From: JBBSHS01 sp038232515
GTDB lineage: Bacteria; Actinomycetota; Acidimicrobiia; Acidimicrobiales; JAUJNH01
Assembly (NCBI GenBank): GCA_038232515.1
Contig: JBBSHS010000003.1
Coordinates: 1 to 60,054, forward strand
DNA: 60,054 nt
Reading direction: 5' to 3'
In this document: one piece after another, positions 16,974-24,277 of the stretch
How the letters are laid out: the number at the start of each line of letters is the position of its first letter
Position numbering within the stretch: position 1 is the stretch's first letter
Position numbers and translations under genes: made by a program
The notes under the pieces: generated by a model
Databases searched by the model: none
What the model was told of the DNA's origin: nothing
The model's input: the letters and a program-made list of their open reading frames with translations, nothing else

Positions 16974-17974
16974 CCATCGCCAGTGAGGCTGCCCTCGAGC
17001 TGAGCGGCGCTGGCCCCGTGCTGTTGTCGGGCCGACGCCGGGGCCTTCGGCGCCTCCTTCGGGACAAGTCGGCGATCGCGGGGATGTTGGGGCTGATGGC
17101 AGTGACGGCGCTGGCGGTCTTTGCCCAACAACTGGCCCCATATGATCCGACCAAGGTCGCCTACGGCAACCGATTCGCCCGTTCCAGCGCCGCTCACTGG
17201 CTGGGCACCGACAACCTCGGCCGGGACGAGCTCTCCCGGCTGATGTACGGCGCTCGACTTTCCTTGGGAATGGCGGTATCGGCCACTTTCGGCATCACCG
17301 TGCTGGGCGTGGTGCTCGGGCTGGCGGCGGGTACCTCCGGGCGGGTGGTGGAAACGACCATCATGCGGGTCGTTGACGTCCTGCTGGCGCTGCCGACACT
17401 GGTCATCGCCCTCGTGGTGGTGGGAATACTGGGCCAGGGGCTCGGAAACGTGGTAATCGCCCTGGTGCTGGTGGGGTGGCCGAACTACGCGCGGCTGGTG
17501 AGGAGCATGGCCGTCAGCATCCGCCAGCGGGAGTTTGTCGAAGCGGCCCGCAGCCTCGGCGCCACACGCCGTCGCATCGCCGTGCGCGAGATCGCGCCCA
17601 ACGCGTTGGGCACCGTGGTCGTGCTCAGCACGCTTGACATGGGCCGGATCTTGTTGGCCGTCTCCGGTCTCTCCTTTCTCGGGTTCGGCGTCACCGCACC
17701 CACACCCGAATGGGGCGCCATGATCGCCGAAGCCCGGACCTACCTCGACCGGGCCCCGCAGCTGCTCATCTACCCGGGACTGGCCATCACGCTGGTCGTG
17801 CTGGGCTTCAACCTGGCGGGTGACGGCCTTCGAGATTGTCTCGATCCTCGCATGTCAAGCGTGAACCAGTTCCGGGGTGTACGAGCCGGAGGACGACGCC
17901 TGCTCGCCCGACCGTCCCGGCGTCGAGAGGAAGACAAGCAGGGGCGAGAGGCGCCGGGCCGGGAGATTCGGTGA
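16970..17974 (+). CDS. ABC transporter permease, DppC/OppC type
   Basis: A 334-residue permease of the second type in peptide importers. It has an N-terminal cytoplasmic stretch with RRLLRDKSAIAG, then a helix, then the LGTDNLGRDELSRLMYGARLSL segment diagnostic of DppC. The EAA loop is REFVEAARSLGATRRRIAVREIAPNA. It begins at GTG 16970, overlapping the previous gene by 4 bp, and its TGA overlaps the GTG of the ATPase gene. The C-terminus carries a basic tail of about 50 residues after the last conserved segment (LRDCLDPRM). Confidence 0.93.
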   Translation: MTIASEAALELSGAGPVLLSGRRRGLRRLLRDKSAIAGMLGLMAVTALAVFAQQLAPYDPTKVAYGNRFARSSAAHWLGTDNLGRDELSRLMYGARLSLGMAVSATFGITVLGVVLGLAAGTSGRVVETTIMRVVDVLLALPTLVIALVVVGILGQGLGNVVIALVLVGWPNYARLVRSMAVSIRQREFVEAARSLGATRRRIAVREIAPNALGTVVVLSTLDMGRILLAVSGLSFLGFGVTAPTPEWGAMIAEARTYLDRAPQLLIYPGLAITLVVLGFNLAGDGLRDCLDPRMSSVNQFRGVRAGGRRLLARPSRRREEDKQGREAPGREIR

Positions 17975-20214
17975 CCGGGCTCGAGCGACCGGTCCGGACG
18001 AACCTCCTGGCCGCCACGAGCTCGGCCTCGGCTCCTCGGACTCTGCTGTCGGTCGAAGACCTGCGGGTCCACTTCGACACGGACGCAGGGGTGGTCAGAG
18101 CGGTCGACGGCGTCACCTGGTCCGTCCAACAGGGCGAAACCCTCGGGATCGTCGGTGAGTCGGGGTCGGGCAAGTCGGTGTCGGCGCTGGCGATCATGGG
18201 TCTCCTGCCTACGCCGCCGGCCCGGTTCCCGAGCGGACGGATCGTGTTCGGCGGTCGGAACCTCTTGGAGCTGGACGACGCCTCGATGCGAAGGATCAAG
18301 GGCAACGAAATCGCCATGGTCTACCAGGACCCGCTGACGTCGATGAACCCCATGATCCAGGTCGGTCACCAGATCGCCGAGGTCATCCGCGCCCACCAGA
18401 GAGTGGGCCGCGGCGCCGCCGACCGGTGGGCTGTGGAGCTGCTGGCTGAGGTTGGGATCCCCAATGCGAAGCGGCGGGCCGGGGAGTACCCCCATCAGTT
18501 CTCAGGAGGCATGCGCCAGCGAGCCATGATCGCCATGGCCTTGGCGCTGGACCCCGTGTTGCTGTTGGCCGACGAGCCGACCACCGCTCTGGATGTCACC
18601 GTCCAAGCTCAGATCATGGATCTGTTGGCGAAGCTCCAGCAGGATCGGGGGACGGCCATCGTGCTGATCACCCACGACCTGGGCCTGGTGGCGGGCCACG
18701 CCCACCGGGTGATGGTCATGTACGCGGGCCGGGAGGCTGAAGTCGGTACGGCCGCGGAGATCTTCTACGCGCCAAGTCACGCGTACACCTACGGCCTCCT
18801 GTCCAGCCTGACCCGCCTCGACCGGCGCCGTGTCAACGCTCTCAATCCAATCCCTGGCCAGCCCCCGAGTCTCATCCGGGTCCCGCCCGGCTGCCCGTTC
18901 CATCCCCGGTGCGCTTTCGCCACTGACGTCTGCCGGGCCGAAGAGCCCCCTTTCGTGGCCCACGGGGCGTCGGGGCATCTGTCGGCTTGCCACCACAGCG
19001 AAGCTGTTGCCGCCAAAGCCGCCGAGGCGCCGGTGGCCACCGGCGAACCGTTCGGAGCCCGGCCCAGGGCTGGTGAAGGGGCAAGGAGCGCGGGGGCAGA
19101 GAAAGATGCCGCCTCCGGGCCCGGCCGCGCTCCCCTGCTCGAGGTCGCCGACCTGATCAAGTGGTTCCCGCAGACCTCCGGGGCGGTGTTCAAGCGCCGA
19201 ATCGGCGACGTGCGGGCCGTCGACGGGGTGTCGTTCTCGGTTCGTGAGGGCGAGACGCTTGCCGTCGTTGGTGAGTCAGGGTGCGGCAAGTCCACCATGG
19301 CCCGCACCATCTTGCGCCTGCTGGAACCGACCTCCGGCACGATCAGTTTTGAGGGTCGCGACATCACGATGGTCGGGCCCGACGAGCTCCGCGGCCTGCG
19401 GCGACAGATGCAGATCGTGTTCCAGGACCCCTACGCCAGCCTCAACCCCCGGATGACGGTTCGAACCATCCTCAGCCAGCCCTATCGGATACACAAGGTC
19501 GACCAAGACGACATCAACGCGCTGCTCGAGCGGGTCGGCCTGTCCCCCGAACATGGGGACCGCTACCCCCATGAGTTCTCGGGCGGGCAGCGCCAGCGGG
19601 TCGGTATCGCCCGCGCCATCGCACTCGGCCCCAAGCTTGTGGTGTGCGACGAGCCGGTGTCATCCCTTGACGTATCGGTCCAGGCGCAGGTGCTCAACCT
19701 GCTCGAGAGGCTGCAGGACCAGCTGGGCCTGACCTATCTCTTCATCGCCCACGATCTCGGCGTCGTCCGCCACATCGCCGACCGGGTGGCGGTGATGTAC
19801 CTGGGCGCGATCGTGGAGCTGGCCACCCGAGACGACCTGTTCGACCGACCAGCCCATCCCTATACCCAGGCGCTCATCTCCTCGGTGCCCATCCCCGATC
19901 CCCGGGCCGAACAGGACCGTCGTCGCATCCCGCTCACGGGGGATGTGCCGAGCCCGGCCAACCCTCCGAGCGGCTGCCGGTTCCGGACCCGCTGTCCGAA
20001 GGCAGCCCATGACCTCAGCGAGGCCGAACGGCGGCGCTGCCATGATGAGCGGCCCGAGCTCGTCGACCGGGGCCATGGCCATCCCGTCGCCTGCCACTAC
20101 GCCGAGGTCGAGTCCCCGACTACAGGGCCATGCCGGGATCAGATGCTCACCCACCGGCGGCTCGGCGACCCGCCTGCCGGGCAGCAGGACACGGTCGATC
20201 CCCGTCAGCAATAG
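17971..20214 (+). CDS. Fused double ABC transporter ATP-binding protein (DppD-DppF)
   Basis: Two complete peptide-transport ATPases in one 747-residue chain. I place the start at GTG 17971, overlapping the permease stop by 4 bp. The first half has Walker A GESGSGKS at 62-69, FSGGMRQRAMIAMAL and LLADEPTTALDVT, and ends with the Cys-containing CPFHPRC motif. A linker of about 60 residues follows. The second half has Walker A GESGCGKS at 434-441, FSGGQRQRVGIARAI, DEPVSSLDVS and CRFRTRCPKA. These CxxxxxC-type tails are typical of oligopeptide ATPases. Fused forms are common in actinobacteria. It energises the importer encoded by the three genes upstream. Confidence 0.93.
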   Translation: MTGLERPVRTNLLAATSSASAPRTLLSVEDLRVHFDTDAGVVRAVDGVTWSVQQGETLGIVGESGSGKSVSALAIMGLLPTPPARFPSGRIVFGGRNLLELDDASMRRIKGNEIAMVYQDPLTSMNPMIQVGHQIAEVIRAHQRVGRGAADRWAVELLAEVGIPNAKRRAGEYPHQFSGGMRQRAMIAMALALDPVLLLADEPTTALDVTVQAQIMDLLAKLQQDRGTAIVLITHDLGLVAGHAHRVMVMYAGREAEVGTAAEIFYAPSHAYTYGLLSSLTRLDRRRVNALNPIPGQPPSLIRVPPGCPFHPRCAFATDVCRAEEPPFVAHGASGHLSACHHSEAVAAKAAEAPVATGEPFGARPRAGEGARSAGAEKDAASGPGRAPLLEVADLIKWFPQTSGAVFKRRIGDVRAVDGVSFSVREGETLAVVGESGCGKSTMARTILRLLEPTSGTISFEGRDITMVGPDELRGLRRQMQIVFQDPYASLNPRMTVRTILSQPYRIHKVDQDDINALLERVGLSPEHGDRYPHEFSGGQRQRVGIARAIALGPKLVVCDEPVSSLDVSVQAQVLNLLERLQDQLGLTYLFIAHDLGVVRHIADRVAVMYLGAIVELATRDDLFDRPAHPYTQALISSVPIPDPRAEQDRRRIPLTGDVPSPANPPSGCRFRTRCPKAAHDLSEAERRRCHDERPELVDRGHGHPVACHYAEVESPTTGPCRDQMLTHRRLGDPPAGQQDTVDPRQQ

Positions 20215-20225
20215 CGGGCACTATT

Positions 20226-20501
20226 CTCGCTCTGTACGCACTGTGGCAGGTGGTCCTGGGCCTCGACGTCTTCCGGGCCCACCCGGTCGCCACGGTCTTT
20301 GTGGTCGTCGCCACCGGCAACCATTTCTGGCTCGACGCCGTGGCCGGAGCCATCCTCGTGGCTGTCGGCGCGGCGGCCGCCACCGTCCTCGTCGGCGGTA
20401 CCCGCACGGCGGCCCTGTGGCGACGCCCTCGGGCGCTGCTGCCAGCCGGCGCCATCGGCGATTTCTCCGGGCGCAGCTCTGGGCCTGGTCCCGGGGCGTA
20501 G
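20226..20501 (+). pseudogene. C-terminal remnant of a PAP2-family membrane protein
   Basis: Translating this stretch gives one hydrophobic helix, then VVVATGNHFWLDAVAGA and a further helix. The GNHFWLDAVAG segment resembles the last catalytic motif of PAP2/inositol-phosphotransferase-like membrane proteins, where the His is essential. Everything N-terminal to it, including the earlier KxxxxxxRP and SGH motifs and most helices, is missing. The frame can be opened only from an ATG inside the 3' end of the ATPase gene. I read it as a truncated remnant rather than a working gene. It sits exactly between the ATPase and amidohydrolase genes. Confidence 0.6.
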
Positions 20502-20510
20502 CGTCCAGCC

Positions 20511-21677
20511 ATGGCCGCCGACGCGAAGGACGTGGCCCGCTCTGCTGTCGACGCCGCCGGGGACATGGTCGTGGGCCTCAGCCACCGCATCCACTCCCAT
20601 CCGGAGCTGGGTTTCGAGGAGGTGCGGGCCTCCGCCTGGGTGGCCGAGGCGCTGGACGGCGCCGGCTTTGCCGTCGAGCACGGCTGCTACGGCCTCGACA
20701 CGGCCGTGTCCGCGGTGGCCGGCTCCGGACCGCTACAGCTCACCATCTGCGCCGAGTACGACGCCCTGCCCGGGATCGGCCACGCCTGCGGGCACAACGT
20801 CATCGCCGCCGCGGCCGTGGGTGCGGGCCTCGCCCTGGCGCCGCTGGCCGACGACCTCGGCTTCGGTGTACGGGTACTGGGGACGCCGGCCGAAGAGGGC
20901 GGCGGGGGCAAGATAGTGCTGCTGCGGCAGGGCGCGTTCGCCGGCACCCACGCGGCGATGATGGTCCATCCCTCGCCCGTCGAGGCTGACCGCATGCAGT
21001 GCCTGGCCGTGTCGCATCTCAACGTCGGCTTCCACGGCAGGTCGGCTCACGCCTCGGCTTTCCCCCACCTCGGCCGCAACGCGGCCGACGCCGTCACCGT
21101 GGCCCAGACCGCCATAGGGCTGCTGCGCCAGCACCTGGAGTCCGGCGACCAGGTGCACGGCATCGTCTCCCACGGAGGCGACGCACCCAACATCGTCCCC
21201 GACCACACCACTGGCGTCTGGTACGTACGGGCGCCCGACCTGGCCCGGTTGGCCGAGGTGGAGCCCCGCATAGTGCGCTGCTTCGAAGCCGGGGCGCTGG
21301 CCACCGGGTGCACGGTCGAAATCTCGCCCCAGAGCCCGCCCTACTCCGAGATGGAGACCGACGACGTCACCGCCGCGCTCTACAAGGCCAACGCCGAGGG
21401 CCTGGGCCGCGTCTTCACCTCTGACCCGGCCCGGCGCATGAGCGGAGGTAGCACCGACATGGCCAACGTGTCGCTCGTCGTGCCGACCATCCACCCGATG
21501 CTGGGCCTCGACTGTTATCCCGTGTCCAACCACCAGGCCGAGTTCACCGCCGTGTGCGCCACCGCGGTGGCCGACCGGGCGGCACTGGACGGCGCCCTGG
21601 CCATGGCCTGGACCTGCATCGACCTGGCCGGCGACGAGACCCAGCGCAGCCGCCTCATGGGGCGTCGCTCGACCTGA
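20511..21677 (+). CDS. M20 family amidohydrolase / metallopeptidase
   Basis: A 388-residue zinc hydrolase of the aminoacylase/carboxypeptidase class. Key segments are HRIHSHPELGFEEVRAS near the N-terminus, the metal-binding GIGHACGHN, GTPAEEGGGGK with the catalytic Glu pair, and SGGSTDMANVS. A lid domain (FHGRSAHASAFPHLGRNAADAV) interrupts the catalytic domain, as in AbgB and IAA-amino-acid hydrolases. It would cleave an amide bond of a small N-acylated amino acid or dipeptide in the cytosol. Position after the ABC importer suggests it processes the imported compound. It is followed by 115 bp without a gene before the convergent oxidoreductase. Confidence 0.9.
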   Translation: MAADAKDVARSAVDAAGDMVVGLSHRIHSHPELGFEEVRASAWVAEALDGAGFAVEHGCYGLDTAVSAVAGSGPLQLTICAEYDALPGIGHACGHNVIAAAAVGAGLALAPLADDLGFGVRVLGTPAEEGGGGKIVLLRQGAFAGTHAAMMVHPSPVEADRMQCLAVSHLNVGFHGRSAHASAFPHLGRNAADAVTVAQTAIGLLRQHLESGDQVHGIVSHGGDAPNIVPDHTTGVWYVRAPDLARLAEVEPRIVRCFEAGALATGCTVEISPQSPPYSEMETDDVTAALYKANAEGLGRVFTSDPARRMSGGSTDMANVSLVVPTIHPMLGLDCYPVSNHQAEFTAVCATAVADRAALDGALAMAWTCIDLAGDETQRSRLMGRRST

Positions 21678-21792
21678 CCGCTCAACGCATGAACTCCGGC
21701 GTCACCGTCTCGGGGAGACTGTCCCACTCCTCTGACGGTGGAGTCGGGGCCCGCCGGCCCGGACGGGGCGGCCGGCACACACGGGTGGACCT

Positions 21793-23154
21793 TCAGTCGG
21801 CCGCTTCGGCCAGGGCTTCGGCCAGGGCGGGGTGCACCATCATCGACTCGGCGATGTCGGTCACCTTCAGATGGGCGGTGACGGCCAGGGCGATGACCGA
21901 GATGAGCTCGGCGGCACCCTGGCCCACGATCGAGCCGCCCAGGACCACGCCGGTGTAGGGGTCTGACACCAGTTTCACGAAGCCCCGGCTGTCGCCCAGG
22001 ATCAGGGCCTTGGCGGTGGAGGAGAACGGGACCTTGGTCACCCGGATCTTGCGCCCGGTGGCGAAGGCGTCGGCCTCGGCCAGGCCCACGTCGGCGATCT
22101 CAGGCTCGGTGAAGATGGCGCTGGCCGCCTTGTCGTAGTCCAGGTGGCGGTGGTCCCGGGTGTGCAGGCCCATCACGTGCTCGGCCACCTTGCGGCCCTG
22201 GATCGAGGCCACGCTGGCCAACGGCAGCTTGCCCGAAACATCGCCGGCGGCGTAGACGTGGGCCACGTTGGACTGGCAGTGGTGGTTGATGACGACGTAG
22301 CCACTCCGGTCCACCTCAACGTCGGCCGTCTCCAGGCCGAGCCCGTCGCTGTTGGGTATCGAACCGATGCACAGCAGGGCATGGCTGGCCTCCACCCGCC
22401 GGCCGTCGTCGCACCGCACGGTGACGCCGTCCGGTCGTCGTTCGATGCCCGACGCCCGCGCCCCCTTGAGCAGGTTGACGCCTCGGGCCAGGAAGTCCGA
22501 TTCGAGGGCGGCCGCCACCTCGGGATCCTTGGCGGGCAGCACCTGCTGGCGGCTCACCACGAGGCTGACCTTCGAGCCGAAGGAGGAAAACATGTGGACG
22601 AACTCGACCCCGGTCACCCCCGAGCCGACGACGCACAGGTGGTCGGGCAGCTCGGGGGGCGGGTAGGCCTGGCGGGTGGTCAATAGCCGTCGGCCGTCGG
22701 GCTCGGCCCACTCCGGGATGCGGGACCGGCTGCCGGTGCAAACGAGCACGGCGTCGGCGTCGAGCTCCACCAGGCCTGTGGGAGTCTCGACCACCACCTC
22801 GTGCGGGCCCTTCAGGCGGGCCACGCCGTCGATGAGGCGGACGCCCTGGCTGGTCAACAGCTGGGAGAGGCTGTGGTGGAGGCGGTCCTCGATGAAGGCG
22901 TTGCGCTCCCGTAGGGCGGTGAAGTCCAGGTGGGCCTCCATGCTGGCCAGACCCATGGCCCGGGCCCGCCGGGTGAGCGCCATGGCCCCTCCGGTGGCGA
23001 TCATGGCCTTGGACGGGATGCAGTCCCACAACTGGGCGGCGCCGCCCAGAACGTCCTTCTCGACGAGGGCGACGTCGGCGCCGAGGCGGGCGGCGTAGGT
23101 GGCGGCCTGGTTGCCGGCCGGTCCGCCCCCCATGATCACGAAGCGCACTGCCAT
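21793..23154 (-). CDS. FAD/NAD(P)-dependent oxidoreductase, LpdA-like quinone reductase
   Basis: A 453-residue flavoprotein started at ATG 23152-23154 (MAVRFVIMGGGPAGNQAAT). FAD- and NAD-binding Gly motifs and the C-terminal dimerisation domain are those of the pyridine nucleotide-disulfide oxidoreductases. However, the redox-active CxxxxC is not there. The segment reads GGAAQLWDCIPSKA, with the second Cys only. M. tuberculosis LpdA (Rv3303c), an NAD(P)H:quinone reductase without lipoamide activity, has the same arrangement, so I infer a similar role. The frame upstream of the chosen start overlaps meaB and is shadow. The true lipoamide dehydrogenase is at 44.8-46.2 kb. Confidence 0.88.
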   Translation of the reverse strand: MAVRFVIMGGGPAGNQAATYAARLGADVALVEKDVLGGAAQLWDCIPSKAMIATGGAMALTRRARAMGLASMEAHLDFTALRERNAFIEDRLHHSLSQLLTSQGVRLIDGVARLKGPHEVVVETPTGLVELDADAVLVCTGSRSRIPEWAEPDGRRLLTTRQAYPPPELPDHLCVVGSGVTGVEFVHMFSSFGSKVSLVVSRQQVLPAKDPEVAAALESDFLARGVNLLKGARASGIERRPDGVTVRCDDGRRVEASHALLCIGSIPNSDGLGLETADVEVDRSGYVVINHHCQSNVAHVYAAGDVSGKLPLASVASIQGRKVAEHVMGLHTRDHRHLDYDKAASAIFTEPEIADVGLAEADAFATGRKIRVTKVPFSSTAKALILGDSRGFVKLVSDPYTGVVLGGSIVGQGAAELISVIALAVTAHLKVTDIAESMMVHPALAEALAEAAD

Positions 23155-23202
23155 CTGGTCCAGGCTATTCGCGGTCGGGCGCCCCGGGCCGACTCGGTTT
23201 TG

Positions 23203-23265
23203 GATGGGCCCATATGGGGTTGAGCAAGCTCGATCTGCCTTTGACCACCCCAACATGAGCCCATA
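23203..23265. other. Imperfect inverted repeat between meaB and the LpdA-like gene
   Basis: The arms GATGGGCCCATATGGGG (23203-23219) and CCCCAACATGAGCCCATA (23248-23265) are nearly complementary and enclose 28 nt. Inside is a small perfect hairpin, GAGC-AA-GCTC, at 23222-23231. It lies 8 bp after the meaB stop (reading leftward) and 48 bp before the LpdA-like start. It could be a terminator for the mutase operon or an operator; the sequence does not decide. Confidence 0.45.
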
Positions 23266-23273
23266 CCAACCGG

Positions 23274-24272
23274 TCACCTGGGTTCTGAGCGAGGACCTCC
23301 CCATCCTCCGCTCCGGAAGGCGGCCAGAATTCGGTCGGCGCCGGCCGAGGGCGCCAGCTCGCCGGCCACCACCGACCGCTCCACGCCCGCAGCCGTGGCC
23401 GCTACCGCCGGGTCCGAACGCAACGCGGAGCCGAGACGGTCGTGCACGTCGGCCCACAGGGCGTTCCTGGCCTGGCCGGCGCGCAGCCCCGCCATCTCGC
23501 CGGCGTCGACCAACGCCTGCCGCTGCTCCTCGACCGCCGCCCACACCTCGGCCACACCCGCGCCGGTGACGGCCGAGCACAGCAGCACGCGCGGCTTCCA
23601 GGCGGCGGAGCGGGGCCGCAGCAGCCCAAGGGCGTGGCCGTAGTCGGCCGCCGCCAGCCGGGCGGGGGCGGCGAGGTCGCCGTCGGCCTTGGTCACCACG
23701 ACCACGTCGGCCAGTTCCATGACGCCCCGCTTGATCCCCTGCAGATCGTCGCCACCGCCGGGCGCCACCAGCAGCACGAAGCAGTCCACCATGGCGGCCA
23801 CGGCCACCTCGGACTGCCCGACACCGACGGTCTCGACCACCACCACGTCGAAACCGGCGGCCTCGCACAACAGCAGCGCCTCCCTGGTCCGCCGGGCCAC
23901 CCCGCCCTGGGTGCGGCCCGCCGGCGTCGGGCGGATGAAGGCCTGGGGCGCCCGGGCCAGCTTGCCCATCCGGGTCTTGTCACCCAGTATCGAGCCGCCC
24001 GAGCGGGTGGACGACGGATCGATGGCCAGCACCGCGATCGTGAGGTCACGCTCCACCAGGCGGGAGCCGAGAGCCTCGACGAAGGTCGACTTGCCCACGC
24101 CCGGCGCACCCGAGATGCCCACCCGCACCGCACCCCCGGTGGCAGGCATCACGGCCTGGAGCAGGGCGGAGGCCACGGCGGCATGGTCGGAGCGCCTCGA
24201 CTCGACCAGCGTGATGGCCCGGGCCAGTGCCCGCCGGTCCCCCGCCATCACCGCCTGGGCCAGAGCCGCCAT
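23274..24272 (-). CDS. meaB: Methylmalonyl-CoA mutase-associated GTPase MeaB
   Basis: A 332-residue G3E-family P-loop GTPase. Walker A is GAPGVGKS at residues 55-62; other motifs are AIDPSSTRSGGSILGDKTRM (switch region), VVVETVGVGQSE and VVVTKADGD. MeaB gates entry and exit of adenosylcobalamin in the mutase and protects it from inactivation. Its gene starts 5 bp after the mutase stop, so the two are made together. The ATG at 24270-24272 is the only sensible start. The expected partner adenosyltransferase is encoded at 32.3-32.8 kb. Confidence 0.95.
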   Translation of the reverse strand: MAALAQAVMAGDRRALARAITLVESRRSDHAAVASALLQAVMPATGGAVRVGISGAPGVGKSTFVEALGSRLVERDLTIAVLAIDPSSTRSGGSILGDKTRMGKLARAPQAFIRPTPAGRTQGGVARRTREALLLCEAAGFDVVVVETVGVGQSEVAVAAMVDCFVLLVAPGGGDDLQGIKRGVMELADVVVVTKADGDLAAPARLAAADYGHALGLLRPRSAAWKPRVLLCSAVTGAGVAEVWAAVEEQRQALVDAGEMAGLRAGQARNALWADVHDRLGSALRSDPAVAATAAGVERSVVAGELAPSAGADRILAAFRSGGWGGPRSEPR

Positions 24273-24277
24273 TCGGG

